From a bacterium (lineage in GTDB: Bacteria; Ratteibacteria; UBA8468; B48-G9; JAFGKM01), in NCBI GenBank assembly GCA_029548585.1, contig JAKPNC010000080.1, positions 1 through 31,541 of the forward strand: DNA of 31,541 bases, given 5' to 3'. The notes beneath the pieces were generated by a model. The model worked only from the letters and a program-made list of their open reading frames with translations, did not search any database and was not told the DNA's origin. The position numbers and the translations under genes are program-made. Positions 24,235 through 31,452 of this stretch are shown one piece after another (the first letter of the stretch is position 1; each line of letters begins with the position of its first letter).

Positions 24235-25194
24235 TCAGATTTTGACAGGTTTGCCCGTCTCCATTGAAATATTGCATTTCACGGTCAACTCGAGGGTTTT
24301 CACCGCGTCCGAATAATCGGATTTGATAAGGGAAGGTTTATTTTCCCTGACTGCCGTTACAAAACTCTGCGCTTCCTCGAGCATGGGGTTGGACTCTTCT
24401 CCGTAGGTTTCCTTTTTATCTCCCCTTTCAACCGTCAGGATTCTTCTTTCGTAACTGACGGAAAGATCTCTGCCTATCAACTCGATGCCCGCTGAACTTG
24501 GACCCAGCCACGTGCAAAGAAGCGACGCTATAGCGCCGTTTTTCAATTTCATGGAAGTGACACTTGCGTCTTCCGCGTCATATCCCTTGTAAATATTTCT
24601 GTTGATGCCCTGGAACTTATAGGAGCAGACCTCTTCAACGTCCCCGGCCAAATACCTCATTGTATCGGCGATATGCGTGGCCTGCTCAATAACCTGGCCC
24701 CCTGAAAGTTCTTTCTTATGGAGCCAGCTCCCCTCTTTACCGGGCACCCCGGCCAGATATTTTCCTATAACCAGCCCTATCTTTTCGTTTTGAATTACCT
24801 CCCTTGCTTTTTGAATGCATCCATAGTACCTCATTACATATCCGACAGAGGTTATAAGTCCTTGTGCCTCTATTTTCCCTGCGAGTTCTTTCGCCTTTTC
24901 CAACGAAAGATGAACGGGTTTTTCAACGAAAAAGGGTATTTTCATTTCAAGGCACATTTCTTCCTGCCCCTCGTGGGCAAAAGGGGGAACGCAGATATAA
25001 CATGCGTCGGGTTTTTCCTTTTCAAGCATTTCACGGAAATCCTCGTATGCCCTTGCCCCGTATTCCCGGCTGTTGGATTCCGCTTTTTCTTTGACCAGAT
25101 CGCAGAAAGCATTCAATTCAACGCCTTCAATGCCTGCAAGGTTCCTTATGTGATATCTTGATATTCCTCCACATCCTATTACTGAAATTCTCAT
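24235..25194 (-). CDS. Gfo/Idh/MocA-family oxidoreductase
   Basis: An NAD(P)-dependent sugar or cyclitol dehydrogenase of 319 aa. The N-terminal Rossmann fold has ISVIGCGGIS (GxGxxS) at about 3-12. The characteristic EKPVHLSLEKA is near 95-105, with the Lys that is usually catalytic. The C-terminal beta-sheet domain includes SGGQVIEQATHIADTMRYL with the expected His. AAGGAG lies 5 nt before the ATG. It follows the isomerase-like gene by 31 nt and the two form a likely operon for oxidation and isomerisation of a sugar or inositol-like compound. The substrate is unknown. Confidence 0.92.
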   Translation of the reverse strand: MRISVIGCGGISRYHIRNLAGIEGVELNAFCDLVKEKAESNSREYGARAYEDFREMLEKEKPDACYICVPPFAHEGQEEMCLEMKIPFFVEKPVHLSLEKAKELAGKIEAQGLITSVGYVMRYYGCIQKAREVIQNEKIGLVIGKYLAGVPGKEGSWLHKKELSGGQVIEQATHIADTMRYLAGDVEEVCSYKFQGINRNIYKGYDAEDASVTSMKLKNGAIASLLCTWLGPSSAGIELIGRDLSVSYERRILTVERGDKKETYGEESNPMLEEAQSFVTAVRENKPSLIKSDYSDAVKTLELTVKCNISMETGKPVKI

Positions 25195-25225
25195 TTGCGC
25201 TCCTTCAGGGGTTGTTTTACCCTTA

Positions 25226-26044
25226 TCATCTTCTGCCCATTATCTTATCCATAGAGAGGGAGAGGTGGTAAATAATCGTTTCAGGATGATATTTGTAGGG
25301 CCCGTATTCAGCGGTGAGGTAACTGTCATAACCAGTTTCCTTCAAAGCCTCCGCCACACCGGGCCAGTTTACGTCTCCTTCCAGCAGGCAGCAGACACCT
25401 CCGGCGTTGCCCACGCTTGTCTTGAAATCCTTAAGGTGAATCCTTTTTATCATGGTACCGAGAATCCTTATCCACATTTCAGGAAAACCTGTCAGAAGGA
25501 CGTTTCCCACGTCAAAATAAACCCTTGCATATTCAGAATTTATTTCTTCAATAAACCTTTTCATCTCAACCGGGGATAAGAGGAACTTGTTCCATACGTT
25601 TTCAATGCATATGCAGACTCCTTGTTCCTCTGCGACGGGTATGGCCCTTTTTATGGACTCAAGGCTTCTCTCGTAAGCCGTATCATAGCTCACGGGATCT
25701 TCTTCGCCGGGAAAAGGGCGTATAGCGCCCGGTACGACCAGAAGCGAGTCCGTCCCGAGATTTTTGCATATCTTCAACCCCTTTACCAGCTCCTCTTCGG
25801 CTTCTTTTCTTACATCGGGCCGGCCGCTTACCAGCATGTACCATCCTCCGAGCAAACTTGCTATTTCAAGGCCACTGGCCAGAACCTCGTCCCTCACCCT
25901 TTTTACCTCGTCTTCCGTGCTGTCTATGTTTAAGGGGCTTCTCAGATTCAGCTCAACCGCCTCGAATCCCGCATCTTTTATTATTTTCAGCCCTTCATGA
26001 AAGCCCATCTTTCCCGCAACCGATATATTTATGCTCTTTTTCAT
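25226..26044 (-). CDS. Sugar phosphate isomerase/epimerase-family protein (TIM barrel)
   Basis: The protein is 272 aa with the xylose-isomerase-like TIM barrel (AP_endonuc_2 type). Visible are AGFEAVELNLRSP, a metal-site Glu in CICIENVWNKF, YFDVGN with Asp, RIHLKDFK with His, and EGDVNWPGVAEALKETGYD and LTAEYG with the last Glu. It could be a ketose 3-epimerase, an IolE-like dehydratase or an isomerase. It is co-directional with, and 31 nt from, the oxidoreductase, and a promoter about 250 nt upstream probably drives both. GGGGAAAAAGAG precedes the ATG. Confidence 0.88.
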   Translation of the reverse strand: MKKSINISVAGKMGFHEGLKIIKDAGFEAVELNLRSPLNIDSTEDEVKRVRDEVLASGLEIASLLGGWYMLVSGRPDVRKEAEEELVKGLKICKNLGTDSLLVVPGAIRPFPGEEDPVSYDTAYERSLESIKRAIPVAEEQGVCICIENVWNKFLLSPVEMKRFIEEINSEYARVYFDVGNVLLTGFPEMWIRILGTMIKRIHLKDFKTSVGNAGGVCCLLEGDVNWPGVAEALKETGYDSYLTAEYGPYKYHPETIIYHLSLSMDKIMGRR

Positions 26045-26292
26045 CTCTTTTTCCCCTTATGTTGGTCCATGTCAATTAACTGGCTTATAATCATAATACC
26101 AAATTGATTTCATCCATATAGCTTTGTTGGCGTCGCGGAAAGTTTCGTCGACATACGTGAGCATGCTTCCTGCCGTCGTGTCACATGCCAACTCGAGTTG
26201 TTATTACTATAATTTTAGTTGCAAATTAGGATAAGAGGCTTTTGGGCCCTTTATGAGTCGTGACATCAACTCGCCAAAAATCCCATGGGACT
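26045..26292 (-). other. Long leader of the isomerase-oxidoreductase operon, with a short ORF remnant
   Basis: From the promoter at 26293-26321 the minus transcript would carry about 240 nt before the ATG at 26044. It contains the perfect palindrome CAACTCGAGTTG (26189-26200). A near-repeat also occurs: GTCGTGACATCAACTC (26257-26272) and GTCGTG...CAACTC (26175-26194). A 42-codon open frame (about 26201 down to 26073) reads like protein (LTYVDETFRDANKAIWMK) and could start at an internal ATG as a 30-aa peptide; no Shine-Dalgarno sequence supports it. It may be a leader peptide, a gene remnant or chance. Confidence 0.35.
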
Positions 26293-26321
26293 ATTATATG
26301 GAATATGGGATCTGACGTCAA
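26293..26321 (-). promoter_or_regulatory. Sigma70-type promoter with a palindrome around the -10
   Basis: On minus, TTGACG (26316-26321) and a perfect TATAAT (26293-26298) are 17 nt apart. An inverted repeat ATCCCAT/ATGGGAT (arms 26280-26286 and 26305-26311) brackets the -10, with one arm in the spacer and one near the start site. This is how a repressor operator is often placed. The 26322-26458 stretch, towards the hypB stop, shows no gene. Confidence 0.55.
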
Positions 26322-26458
26322 ATCCGGTTTCACGGGCGGCCTTTGCAGATTGTCGGCCCGCGGACACAGGCTGGCCCCGGCGGGCAAACAAGCAAAGGAA
26401 ACGGGATTTGAGACAAATGACGGCAGGACCCCGTCTTCCCGGCTGCCCATGAGAAGAA

Positions 26459-27571
26459 TCACGGTTTGGATATAATCTCCCTGATCATTCCGACAGCCTT
26501 CGACACTCCCTGCCTGGCAGGGAGTGAAATCTCATGGGAAAAGGAGATCCTTTCCGGCTGTATGCCCAGGATAAGACATTCGGCTCCCGTTTCTCTCCTT
26601 ATGTGTTCGATTATCAGGGGAAGAGAAAAGGTGTGAGTCGAAGAAGTATTCTCCACAAGTGAAGCCGCATCCAGGAACCTGGCGTCTCCCGGACGCCCCC
26701 CGAAATCAACAGCATCAATTATGATAACCCTGCCCGGCTTCATTTTCGATATAACCCCCAGGTAATTTTCGATTGCGTTCCCGGCATCTATGACACTGAC
26801 ATTTCCGTCAAGTCTTTCCTTCTTAAGCATTTCCACGACCTCGCAACCCGCGCCGTCGTCACCCTTCATCCTGTCGCCCATGCCTGCCACGACAATCCGG
26901 GGACTCTTTTTCTTATCCATGCCGCGGGCAAGGAAATCCATCCAGCCGTTCATTCCTTCTCCCGTCCTTGCCGAGAGAAGAATTAAATCTATGCCGGAAG
27001 CCGATTCAAACAGATATTCCCTGAAACGTTCGATCTTAAAACCGGTGAATTCCAGCAGGTCCGACTTGTTAAGTATGCACAGGGACGATATCCTGAACAT
27101 GAGGGGATACTTGAGGGGTTTCTCTTCGCCTTCCGGAACGCTCGAGACAATCACGCTGACATCTTCGCCGAGCCTGAACTCTGCCGGGCAGACAAGGTTG
27201 CCCACATTTTCAATGAAAAGAATGTCCATTTTGTCCGGGCCGAGCATTTCCATCCCCTTTCTCACCATGTTGGCATCCATGTGGCATGCGCCCCCCGTGT
27301 TAACCTGTACCACGGGAATCCCCAGCACGGCCAGTCTCTCTCCGTCAAGGCTGCCGTTTATGTCCCCTTCTATCACTGCCGTGCGGATCCCCTTGTCCAA
27401 AAGGGCCCTTACACTTCTTTCAAGAAGCGTTGTCTTGCCGGAACCGGGAGAACCCATGACATTGACGCAGAAAACACCCCTTTCTTTCAGGACCTGCATG
27501 TTAGCCCGGGCCACTGAGTCGTTTTCTTCAAAGATGCTTGCGCCCACCTGTATCGTTCTGACCTTCTTCAT
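26459..27571 (-). CDS. hypB: HypB GTPase fused to a HycI-type hydrogenase maturation protease
   Basis: The protein is 370 aa with two maturation domains. Residues 1-~215 are HypB, which loads nickel using GTP: P-loop GSPGSGKTT (40-48), EGDINGS, NTGGACHMDA with Cys96-His97 (metal site at the dimer interface), IENVGNLVCPAEF and NKSD (168-171). The N-terminal Cys or His-rich nickel store is absent. Residues ~224-370 are a hydrogenase maturation endopeptidase: VVAGMGDRMKGDDGAG with the nickel-sensing Asp238/239, IIIDAVDFG with Asp286, and STHTFSLPLI with His313. The LILGIQPE segment resembles HycI of energy-converting hydrogenases. The frame runs through both halves without a break, so this is a fusion. 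GGAGG lies 9 nt before the ATG, inside hypA. Confidence 0.94.
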   Translation of the reverse strand: MKKVRTIQVGASIFEENDSVARANMQVLKERGVFCVNVMGSPGSGKTTLLERSVRALLDKGIRTAVIEGDINGSLDGERLAVLGIPVVQVNTGGACHMDANMVRKGMEMLGPDKMDILFIENVGNLVCPAEFRLGEDVSVIVSSVPEGEEKPLKYPLMFRISSLCILNKSDLLEFTGFKIERFREYLFESASGIDLILLSARTGEGMNGWMDFLARGMDKKKSPRIVVAGMGDRMKGDDGAGCEVVEMLKKERLDGNVSVIDAGNAIENYLGVISKMKPGRVIIIDAVDFGGRPGDARFLDAASLVENTSSTHTFSLPLIIEHIRRETGAECLILGIQPERISFSHEISLPARQGVSKAVGMIREIISKP

Positions 27572-27830
27572 TTATTTCAACCTCCACGCTATCAAGCAAA
27601 AACTCCCTTGAAACGGGATCCCCGCTTCTCGACACCAGGATCCTGGCCCGGGAGTAAACCTGGTTGCCCCTGCACATAACAGAGAAGGCAAAATTAAGGC
27701 TCTCCTCATTAATGCAGCTATATGGGTTTATGGTAATATTTATTGCCAGAAAGGAAGTAATATACTTTTTTTTCTTCCTTGTATCCTCGAGAATCGACAT
27801 GAGGCAGGAGACAAGAGACATTTCATGCAC
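27528..27830 (-). CDS. hypA: HypA-like nickel chaperone lacking the zinc finger
   Basis: HypA delivers nickel to [NiFe] hydrogenase with HypB. This 100-aa product begins MHEMSLVSCL from a GTG at 27828-27830, with GGAGG 9 nt upstream. The nickel ligands His2 and Glu3 are kept. The helix-strand core follows (NEESLNFAFSVMCRGN; ARILVSRS). The usual ~35-residue zinc-binding loop with two CxxC motifs is missing. The sequence passes from RSGDPVSREF straight into LLDSVEVE, like the family's last strand (compare the usual ...LxxxSIEVE). Only isolated cysteines remain. The 3' end overlaps hypB by 44 nt, longer than usual. Confidence 0.85.
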   Translation of the reverse strand: MHEMSLVSCLMSILEDTRKKKKYITSFLAINITINPYSCINEESLNFAFSVMCRGNQVYSRARILVSRSGDPVSREFLLDSVEVEINEEGQNDTGGRKHL

Positions 27831-27895
27831 GTTGGGTTTCCTCCCGGGTAATCAGTAAATCTCAATGTGTTTTCGTCAAACCTGTTGCCAAAGCT

Positions 27896-28048
27896 TTATT
27901 CGCATAAATCACGATCCATTCCAACTAATCCATAAAGTTTACCCTTCGCAATCCCGTTGCAGAAAGGTTTATCCGCCGTAACTTCGGCATAGGAGGGTTT
28001 ACCCGCCGTAACCTTGATATAAGAGGGGATCCGGCGCCGTTTTTTCTT
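27896..28048 (-). other. Spacer upstream of hypA with a 30-nt repeat in an open frame
   Basis: The 240-nt gap between mrpG and hypA holds two tandem ~30-nt units (27966-27995 and 27996-28025; 24 of 30 match) and a weaker third (27936-27965). On minus they share GTTACGGCGG and TAAACC. The minus frame through them is open for about 50 codons and encodes decapeptide repeats (YIKVTAGKPS, YAEVTADKPF, then CNGIAKGKLY). It has no ATG until near its end. It may be a relic of a gene or a repeat element. CGGCGCCG followed by T6 (28033-28046) faces the plus strand. Confidence 0.4.
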
Positions 28049-28070
28049 TCATGCCATCAGAGAAAAAACG

Positions 28071-28388
28071 TCATATGTCTTTTTTGGCTCCGTCCTGCTT
28101 CTGCCACACTTTTATCCCCGAAGAGCGTGCCGCCCGGGCAAGGGCATGGGCGGCTGTCGGCGAATTCAGAAAGAGAAAGACCATGCATACCGCCGCCTTG
28201 ACGCCGGTTCCCGACACTCCCGTCATGACTATTGCAGCCAGCAGGATGCTGCCTGTCCCCAGGGTAACGCACTTGGTGGCCGCCTGGAGACGGCAATAGA
28301 CATCCGGCATCCTGACAAGCCCCACGCAGCCCAGGAACGTGAAGCACAGTCCAACCGACAAGAGCACCTGCCCGATAAGGTCATTCAT
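28071..28388 (-). CDS. mrpG: Mrp/Mnh-type Na+/H+ antiporter subunit G
   Basis: A small membrane subunit (105 aa) of the Mrp antiporter or Mbh-type complex. Three hydrophobic segments are visible: LIGQVLLSVGLCFTFLGCVG, then GTGSILLAAIVMTG and AAVCMVFLFLNSPTAAHALA. The motif GLVRMPDVYCRLQAATKCVTLG is the MnhG signature (R-M-P-D-x-Y-x-R-x-x-A-x-T/K). The ATG at 28388 overlaps the end of mrpF by 8 nt, and GGGAGG lies about 10 nt upstream. The last gene of the module. Confidence 0.93.
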   Translation of the reverse strand: MNDLIGQVLLSVGLCFTFLGCVGLVRMPDVYCRLQAATKCVTLGTGSILLAAIVMTGVSGTGVKAAVCMVFLFLNSPTAAHALARAARSSGIKVWQKQDGAKKDI

Positions 28389-28635
28389 CCAGGTTCCTCC
28401 CTTCGAGAAATTTTGCAAGGGTTATGGTGCTGACAAAACCGAGAATAGACCAGGCTATAGCTATATTCATGTAGTATTCAAACCCCGTGTGGAGGGCCAG
28501 GAGAACGCAGAAGATAAGAACGATAATGCCCAGTATGTCTATCCCGACCATCCTGTCGGCAGCCCGCGGCCCCCTGAAAATCCTGTATACGCACAATGCC
28601 ACGCAGATGGCAAGGAAGAAGAAAACCTTTATCAT
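28381..28635 (-). CDS. mrpF: Mrp/Mnh-type Na+/H+ antiporter subunit F
   Basis: An 84-aa membrane subunit with three hydrophobic helices. The conserved YRIFRGPRAADRMVGIDILG matches the MnhF core (RxxxGPxxxDRxxxxD), with the Asp of the transport path. Its start overlaps the mrpE stop by 4 nt (28632-28635) and its end overlaps mrpG by 8 nt, so translation is coupled. Confidence 0.93.
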   Translation of the reverse strand: MIKVFFFLAICVALCVYRIFRGPRAADRMVGIDILGIIVLIFCVLLALHTGFEYYMNIAIAWSILGFVSTITLAKFLEGRNLDE

Positions 28636-29126
28636 TCAAATACCTCCTTGAGAATGCTCTGAAGCCTGCCGCATATACATTCCTCCGCTTTTGCCGGGTC
28701 CAGGGTCTCAACATAAATCCAGTGGATGACCAGCGTATCTTCAGTGATATCCATGGTGAAAGTGCCCGGGGCAAGAGTTATGGAATTCGCCAGGATAATC
28801 CTGCCGAGAGGAGATTTAAGGCGCAGGGGGATAACCACGATACCAGGGTTTATCGGAAGCCCCGGGCTGATAATCCTGTACGCCATGATAAAATTTGCCT
28901 TTGCCATCTGAACAACAAAAACCCCCAGGAACCTGGCAAAGGCAAAATATCTTCCAGGCTGGAAGGTGTGCTCGGGATGGTATGGGAACTCTCTTCCAAA
29001 AAGGGCCGTGATGATAAGAGAAACAACCGCCCCCGTGAAGAAATTGGCGGGCTCCATGTTCCATGTCAGCATGATCCATATCAGGTATATGACAATAAAA
29101 ACGATGGTATATTTCATTCCATTCAC
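28632..29126 (-). CDS. mrpE: Mrp/Mnh-type Na+/H+ antiporter subunit E
   Basis: A 164-aa subunit with two N-terminal hydrophobic segments (IVFIVIYLIWIMLTW and ANFFTGAVVSLIITALFG). It is followed by the MnhE features PINPGIVVIPLRLKSPLGRIIL and NSITLAPGTFTMDI, and HWIYVETLDPAKAEE. The frame opens with GTG at 29126, four codons before an ATG at 29117; either may be the start. It stands 24 nt after mrpD and overlaps mrpF by 4 nt. Confidence 0.93.
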   Translation of the reverse strand: MNGMKYTIVFIVIYLIWIMLTWNMEPANFFTGAVVSLIITALFGREFPYHPEHTFQPGRYFAFARFLGVFVVQMAKANFIMAYRIISPGLPINPGIVVIPLRLKSPLGRIILANSITLAPGTFTMDITEDTLVIHWIYVETLDPAKAEECICGRLQSILKEVFE

Positions 29127-29150
29127 CTGTTCCCCTTTAAAAACCGGCGA

Positions 29151-30638
29151 TTATTCCGCAATGACTGAAACTGAAAGATCCCTGTACGAAAAATCCTTCA
29201 TCACCCTCACCGCCCCGTCAAGAATAATGCTTCTCACGGGAGGAAGAAGGAGAAGTCCTGTAAGAAGGACAACCGCCCCGAGCGCGAACATGGGAGCAAG
29301 CATCGAAACGGGTACTTCCCTTTTCTCCTTTTTTCCCTCTGTTCTGCTGTAGTAAGCCGTCCTTAAAAGTCTGAGAAAATAACTGAGGGTCAGAACCGCA
29401 ACCAGGATGCACAGCAGCGCAATGCCTGTGTATCCCGCCCCCACGGCGGCAAGAATGATGATTAGCTTGCTCCAGAAATTGCCCAGTGGAGGAACGCCCG
29501 CTATGCCGAACATGCCCAGGTTTGACACCAGGGTTGTAAAGGGCATCCTGTCATTGATACCCCTGAGATCTTCTGATTCCGACGTCCCTTCCATGTATTC
29601 TACAGCCCCTGCGCTCAGGAAGAGGAGGGATTTGGAAAATGCATGTCCTATGAAATGCATAAGGGCGCCCAGGCAGCCAAGGTATCCCCCTATCCCGATA
29701 CCAATTGCGCAGTATCCCAGCTGGCTTATCGTTGAATAGGCGAACATCCTTTTTATATTCTTCTGGCCGTAAGCCATCACTCCTCCGACTACCATTGAAA
29801 GTGAACCGAGAAGAAGGAGCACCGTCTTTACCTGGGCTACATGCCCGAAGACATTCAGAGATATGCGCATCACGCAATAGAATCCTATCACCTTCACAAA
29901 TATACCTGACAGGAGAGCCGAAACGGGGGCGGGAGCGGTGGAATGGGCGTCGGGCAGCCAGGAATGAAAAGGAACCAGGGCCATCTTAAGACCGAATCCT
30001 GCAATGAAAAGGGAGACGATAAACCAGAGGTGGCTCTGCGGCAGGCAGGAGACCTCCCTGGCAAAATCGGGTATGTTGAGGGTCCCTGTCAGCCCGTATA
30101 TCATGGCCATGGCAAAGAGTATGAACACCGAGGAGAGAAAACCCATCACCGTATACCTGAGGGAAGCCTCCATCTCTTCCGCCCCGAGGCCGAAGGCAAC
30201 GAGAACAAAGGACGCAAGGGATGCTATCTCAAAAAACACGAAGATATTCCAGATATCCATGCTTACAAGCACCCCGTTCATGCCGGCAAGCATGAGAAGT
30301 ACCAGCACATAGAAATTTACCGTGCCCGTATACCTTTTCATGTATGTTGCGGAAAAGAGAAGAACCAGCAAGGAAACCAGGTTTGTCACCAGGAGGAATA
30401 AGACGGAAAGCCCGTCTGCCATCAGGGCTATGCCCATAGGATTTTCCCAGCCGCCCGCATAGGTTATCAACCTGCCTCCCGGGAATACCCGGACTGCCAG
30501 GAGAACGGAGACGGCCAGTCCGAGAATGGTAAAAAGGCAGGCGGCCAGGCACGCCTTTTCCCCGTCCCTCCTGAAAAGGAGCGGGACCAGGAAAGACGCT
30601 CCCAGATATATGACAACAGGCATGACGATAAGGTTCAT
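29151..30638 (-). CDS. mrpD: Mrp/Mnh-type antiporter subunit D (complex I NuoN-like)
   Basis: A 495-aa polytopic protein of the proton-translocating antiporter family shared with NuoL, M and N. About 14 hydrophobic helices are visible. Key segments: FFEIASLASFVLVAFG with the TM5 Glu, LVPFHSWLPDAHSTAPAPVSALLSGIFVKVIGFY with the TM7 Lys region, and AYSTISQLGYCAIGIG with the His/Ser loop. GIAGVPPLGNFWSKL near 370-384 corresponds to the conserved PPLxGFxxK block. It overlaps mrpC by 4 nt (30635-30638). Whether it works as a Na+/H+ antiporter or as a hydrogenase module cannot be decided from this subunit alone. Confidence 0.95.
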   Translation of the reverse strand: MNLIVMPVVIYLGASFLVPLLFRRDGEKACLAACLFTILGLAVSVLLAVRVFPGGRLITYAGGWENPMGIALMADGLSVLFLLVTNLVSLLVLLFSATYMKRYTGTVNFYVLVLLMLAGMNGVLVSMDIWNIFVFFEIASLASFVLVAFGLGAEEMEASLRYTVMGFLSSVFILFAMAMIYGLTGTLNIPDFAREVSCLPQSHLWFIVSLFIAGFGLKMALVPFHSWLPDAHSTAPAPVSALLSGIFVKVIGFYCVMRISLNVFGHVAQVKTVLLLLGSLSMVVGGVMAYGQKNIKRMFAYSTISQLGYCAIGIGIGGYLGCLGALMHFIGHAFSKSLLFLSAGAVEYMEGTSESEDLRGINDRMPFTTLVSNLGMFGIAGVPPLGNFWSKLIIILAAVGAGYTGIALLCILVAVLTLSYFLRLLRTAYYSRTEGKKEKREVPVSMLAPMFALGAVVLLTGLLLLPPVRSIILDGAVRVMKDFSYRDLSVSVIAE

Positions 30639-30985
30639 CCCCTTAACCTCCTTATCTTGTCCATATCGAAAGTGGCATATTTCTCGTATAGCCTGATTGC
30701 AAGGGCGGAGAGGAAAGCCAGGAAAGCCAGGTCTATGACTATTGAAGTGAGTACCAGCGCCTGGGGGAGAGGATCCACGGCTCTCCTGTAAAACTCGGAC
30801 ACTTCAACCTCCCTGGTCAAAACCGGGGCCATCCCTTCCCACTTGTATCCAAGAACGATGAAAAGAAGGTTGATGGCATAACCCACTATGTTGATGCCCA
30901 CGATTATCTTGATGATATTCTTCTTGGCCACGATCCCGTATAAGCCGATAAAGAAAATAAGGACAACCAGAAGGTATATTATCAT
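30635..30985 (-). CDS. mrpC: Mrp/Mnh-type antiporter subunit C (NuoK-like)
   Basis: A 116-aa subunit with three hydrophobic helices: IIYLLVVLIFFIGLYGIVA, IIVGINIVGYAINLLFIVLG and LTSIVIDLAFLAFLSALAI. The DPLPQALVLTSIVIDLA motif is diagnostic of MnhC/MbhG. I start at the ATG at 30985, which overlaps the mrpB stop (ATGA), rather than at upstream in-frame codons inside mrpB. Confidence 0.94.
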   Translation of the reverse strand: MIIYLLVVLIFFIGLYGIVAKKNIIKIIVGINIVGYAINLLFIVLGYKWEGMAPVLTREVEVSEFYRRAVDPLPQALVLTSIVIDLAFLAFLSALAIRLYEKYATFDMDKIRRLRG

Positions 30986-31452
30986 TCGTCTTCCCCGCTC
31001 TGACGGTATTCCACTCCGTCCTTTGTATGTACAAGCCGGGACATGGACAGCATAGAGATAGCCAGGAAAAGGGCTGAACCTATCTTTATGCCTATCATGA
31101 TATTGCAGAACACCATCGTGCCGGCGCTCCACAGGTGGAAAAGCCTTCCCTTGTCAAGGAAATTATAGAAAAAGTGGCCTCCCGCAAAACCGAGGACGGC
31201 AATGGCCAGGAAACCCGCAGCCCCGAGGCTGTCGAGCGCCTCCGCGACCCTTCGGGGAAAGATGTCAAAAACATGCTCCTTGCCGAAGGCCAGGAGAAGC
31301 AGAACAAATCCGCCTGCAAGGACAACCCCTCCGGAGAAGCCGCCCCCGGGGCTCAGGTGGCCGTAAAGAACAAGAGACGTCCCGAAAAGCATGATGAACG
31401 GGAATACCATTTTTGAAACGCCCTTGACTATTTCGCTCATGCCTTTTTCCAT
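30982..31452 (-). CDS. mrpB: Mrp/Mnh-type antiporter subunit B (MbhF-like)
   Basis: A 156-aa membrane subunit. The MnhB signature GHLSPGGGFSGGVVLAG is near 33-49, with PFIMLFGTSLVLY before it. Hydrophobic segments follow at about 46-60, 78-98 and 116-140. The ATG at 31452 shares one base with the stop of the preceding gene (TGATG); an ATG at 31440 (MSEIVKG) is the alternative. Part of the translationally coupled module. Confidence 0.94.
   Translation of the reverse strand: MEKGMSEIVKGVSKMVFPFIMLFGTSLVLYGHLSPGGGFSGGVVLAGGFVLLLLAFGKEHVFDIFPRRVAEALDSLGAAGFLAIAVLGFAGGHFFYNFLDKGRLFHLWSAGTMVFCNIMIGIKIGSALFLAISMLSMSRLVHTKDGVEYRQSGEDE

Noticed and set aside
26070..26075. TTGACA on minus close to the isomerase start, as a promoter.
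   Set aside because: The position 17 nt downstream falls in the ribosome binding site region and has no -10-like hexamer; the promoter at 26293-26321 is far better.
27936..28025. CRISPR array from the 30-nt repeats.
   Set aside because: The units are directly adjacent without spacers, only two to three in number and imperfect, and no cas genes are present.
28033..28046. Intrinsic terminator (CGGCGCCG followed by T6).
   Set aside because: It would act on the plus strand, where no gene precedes it, and the palindrome has no loop.
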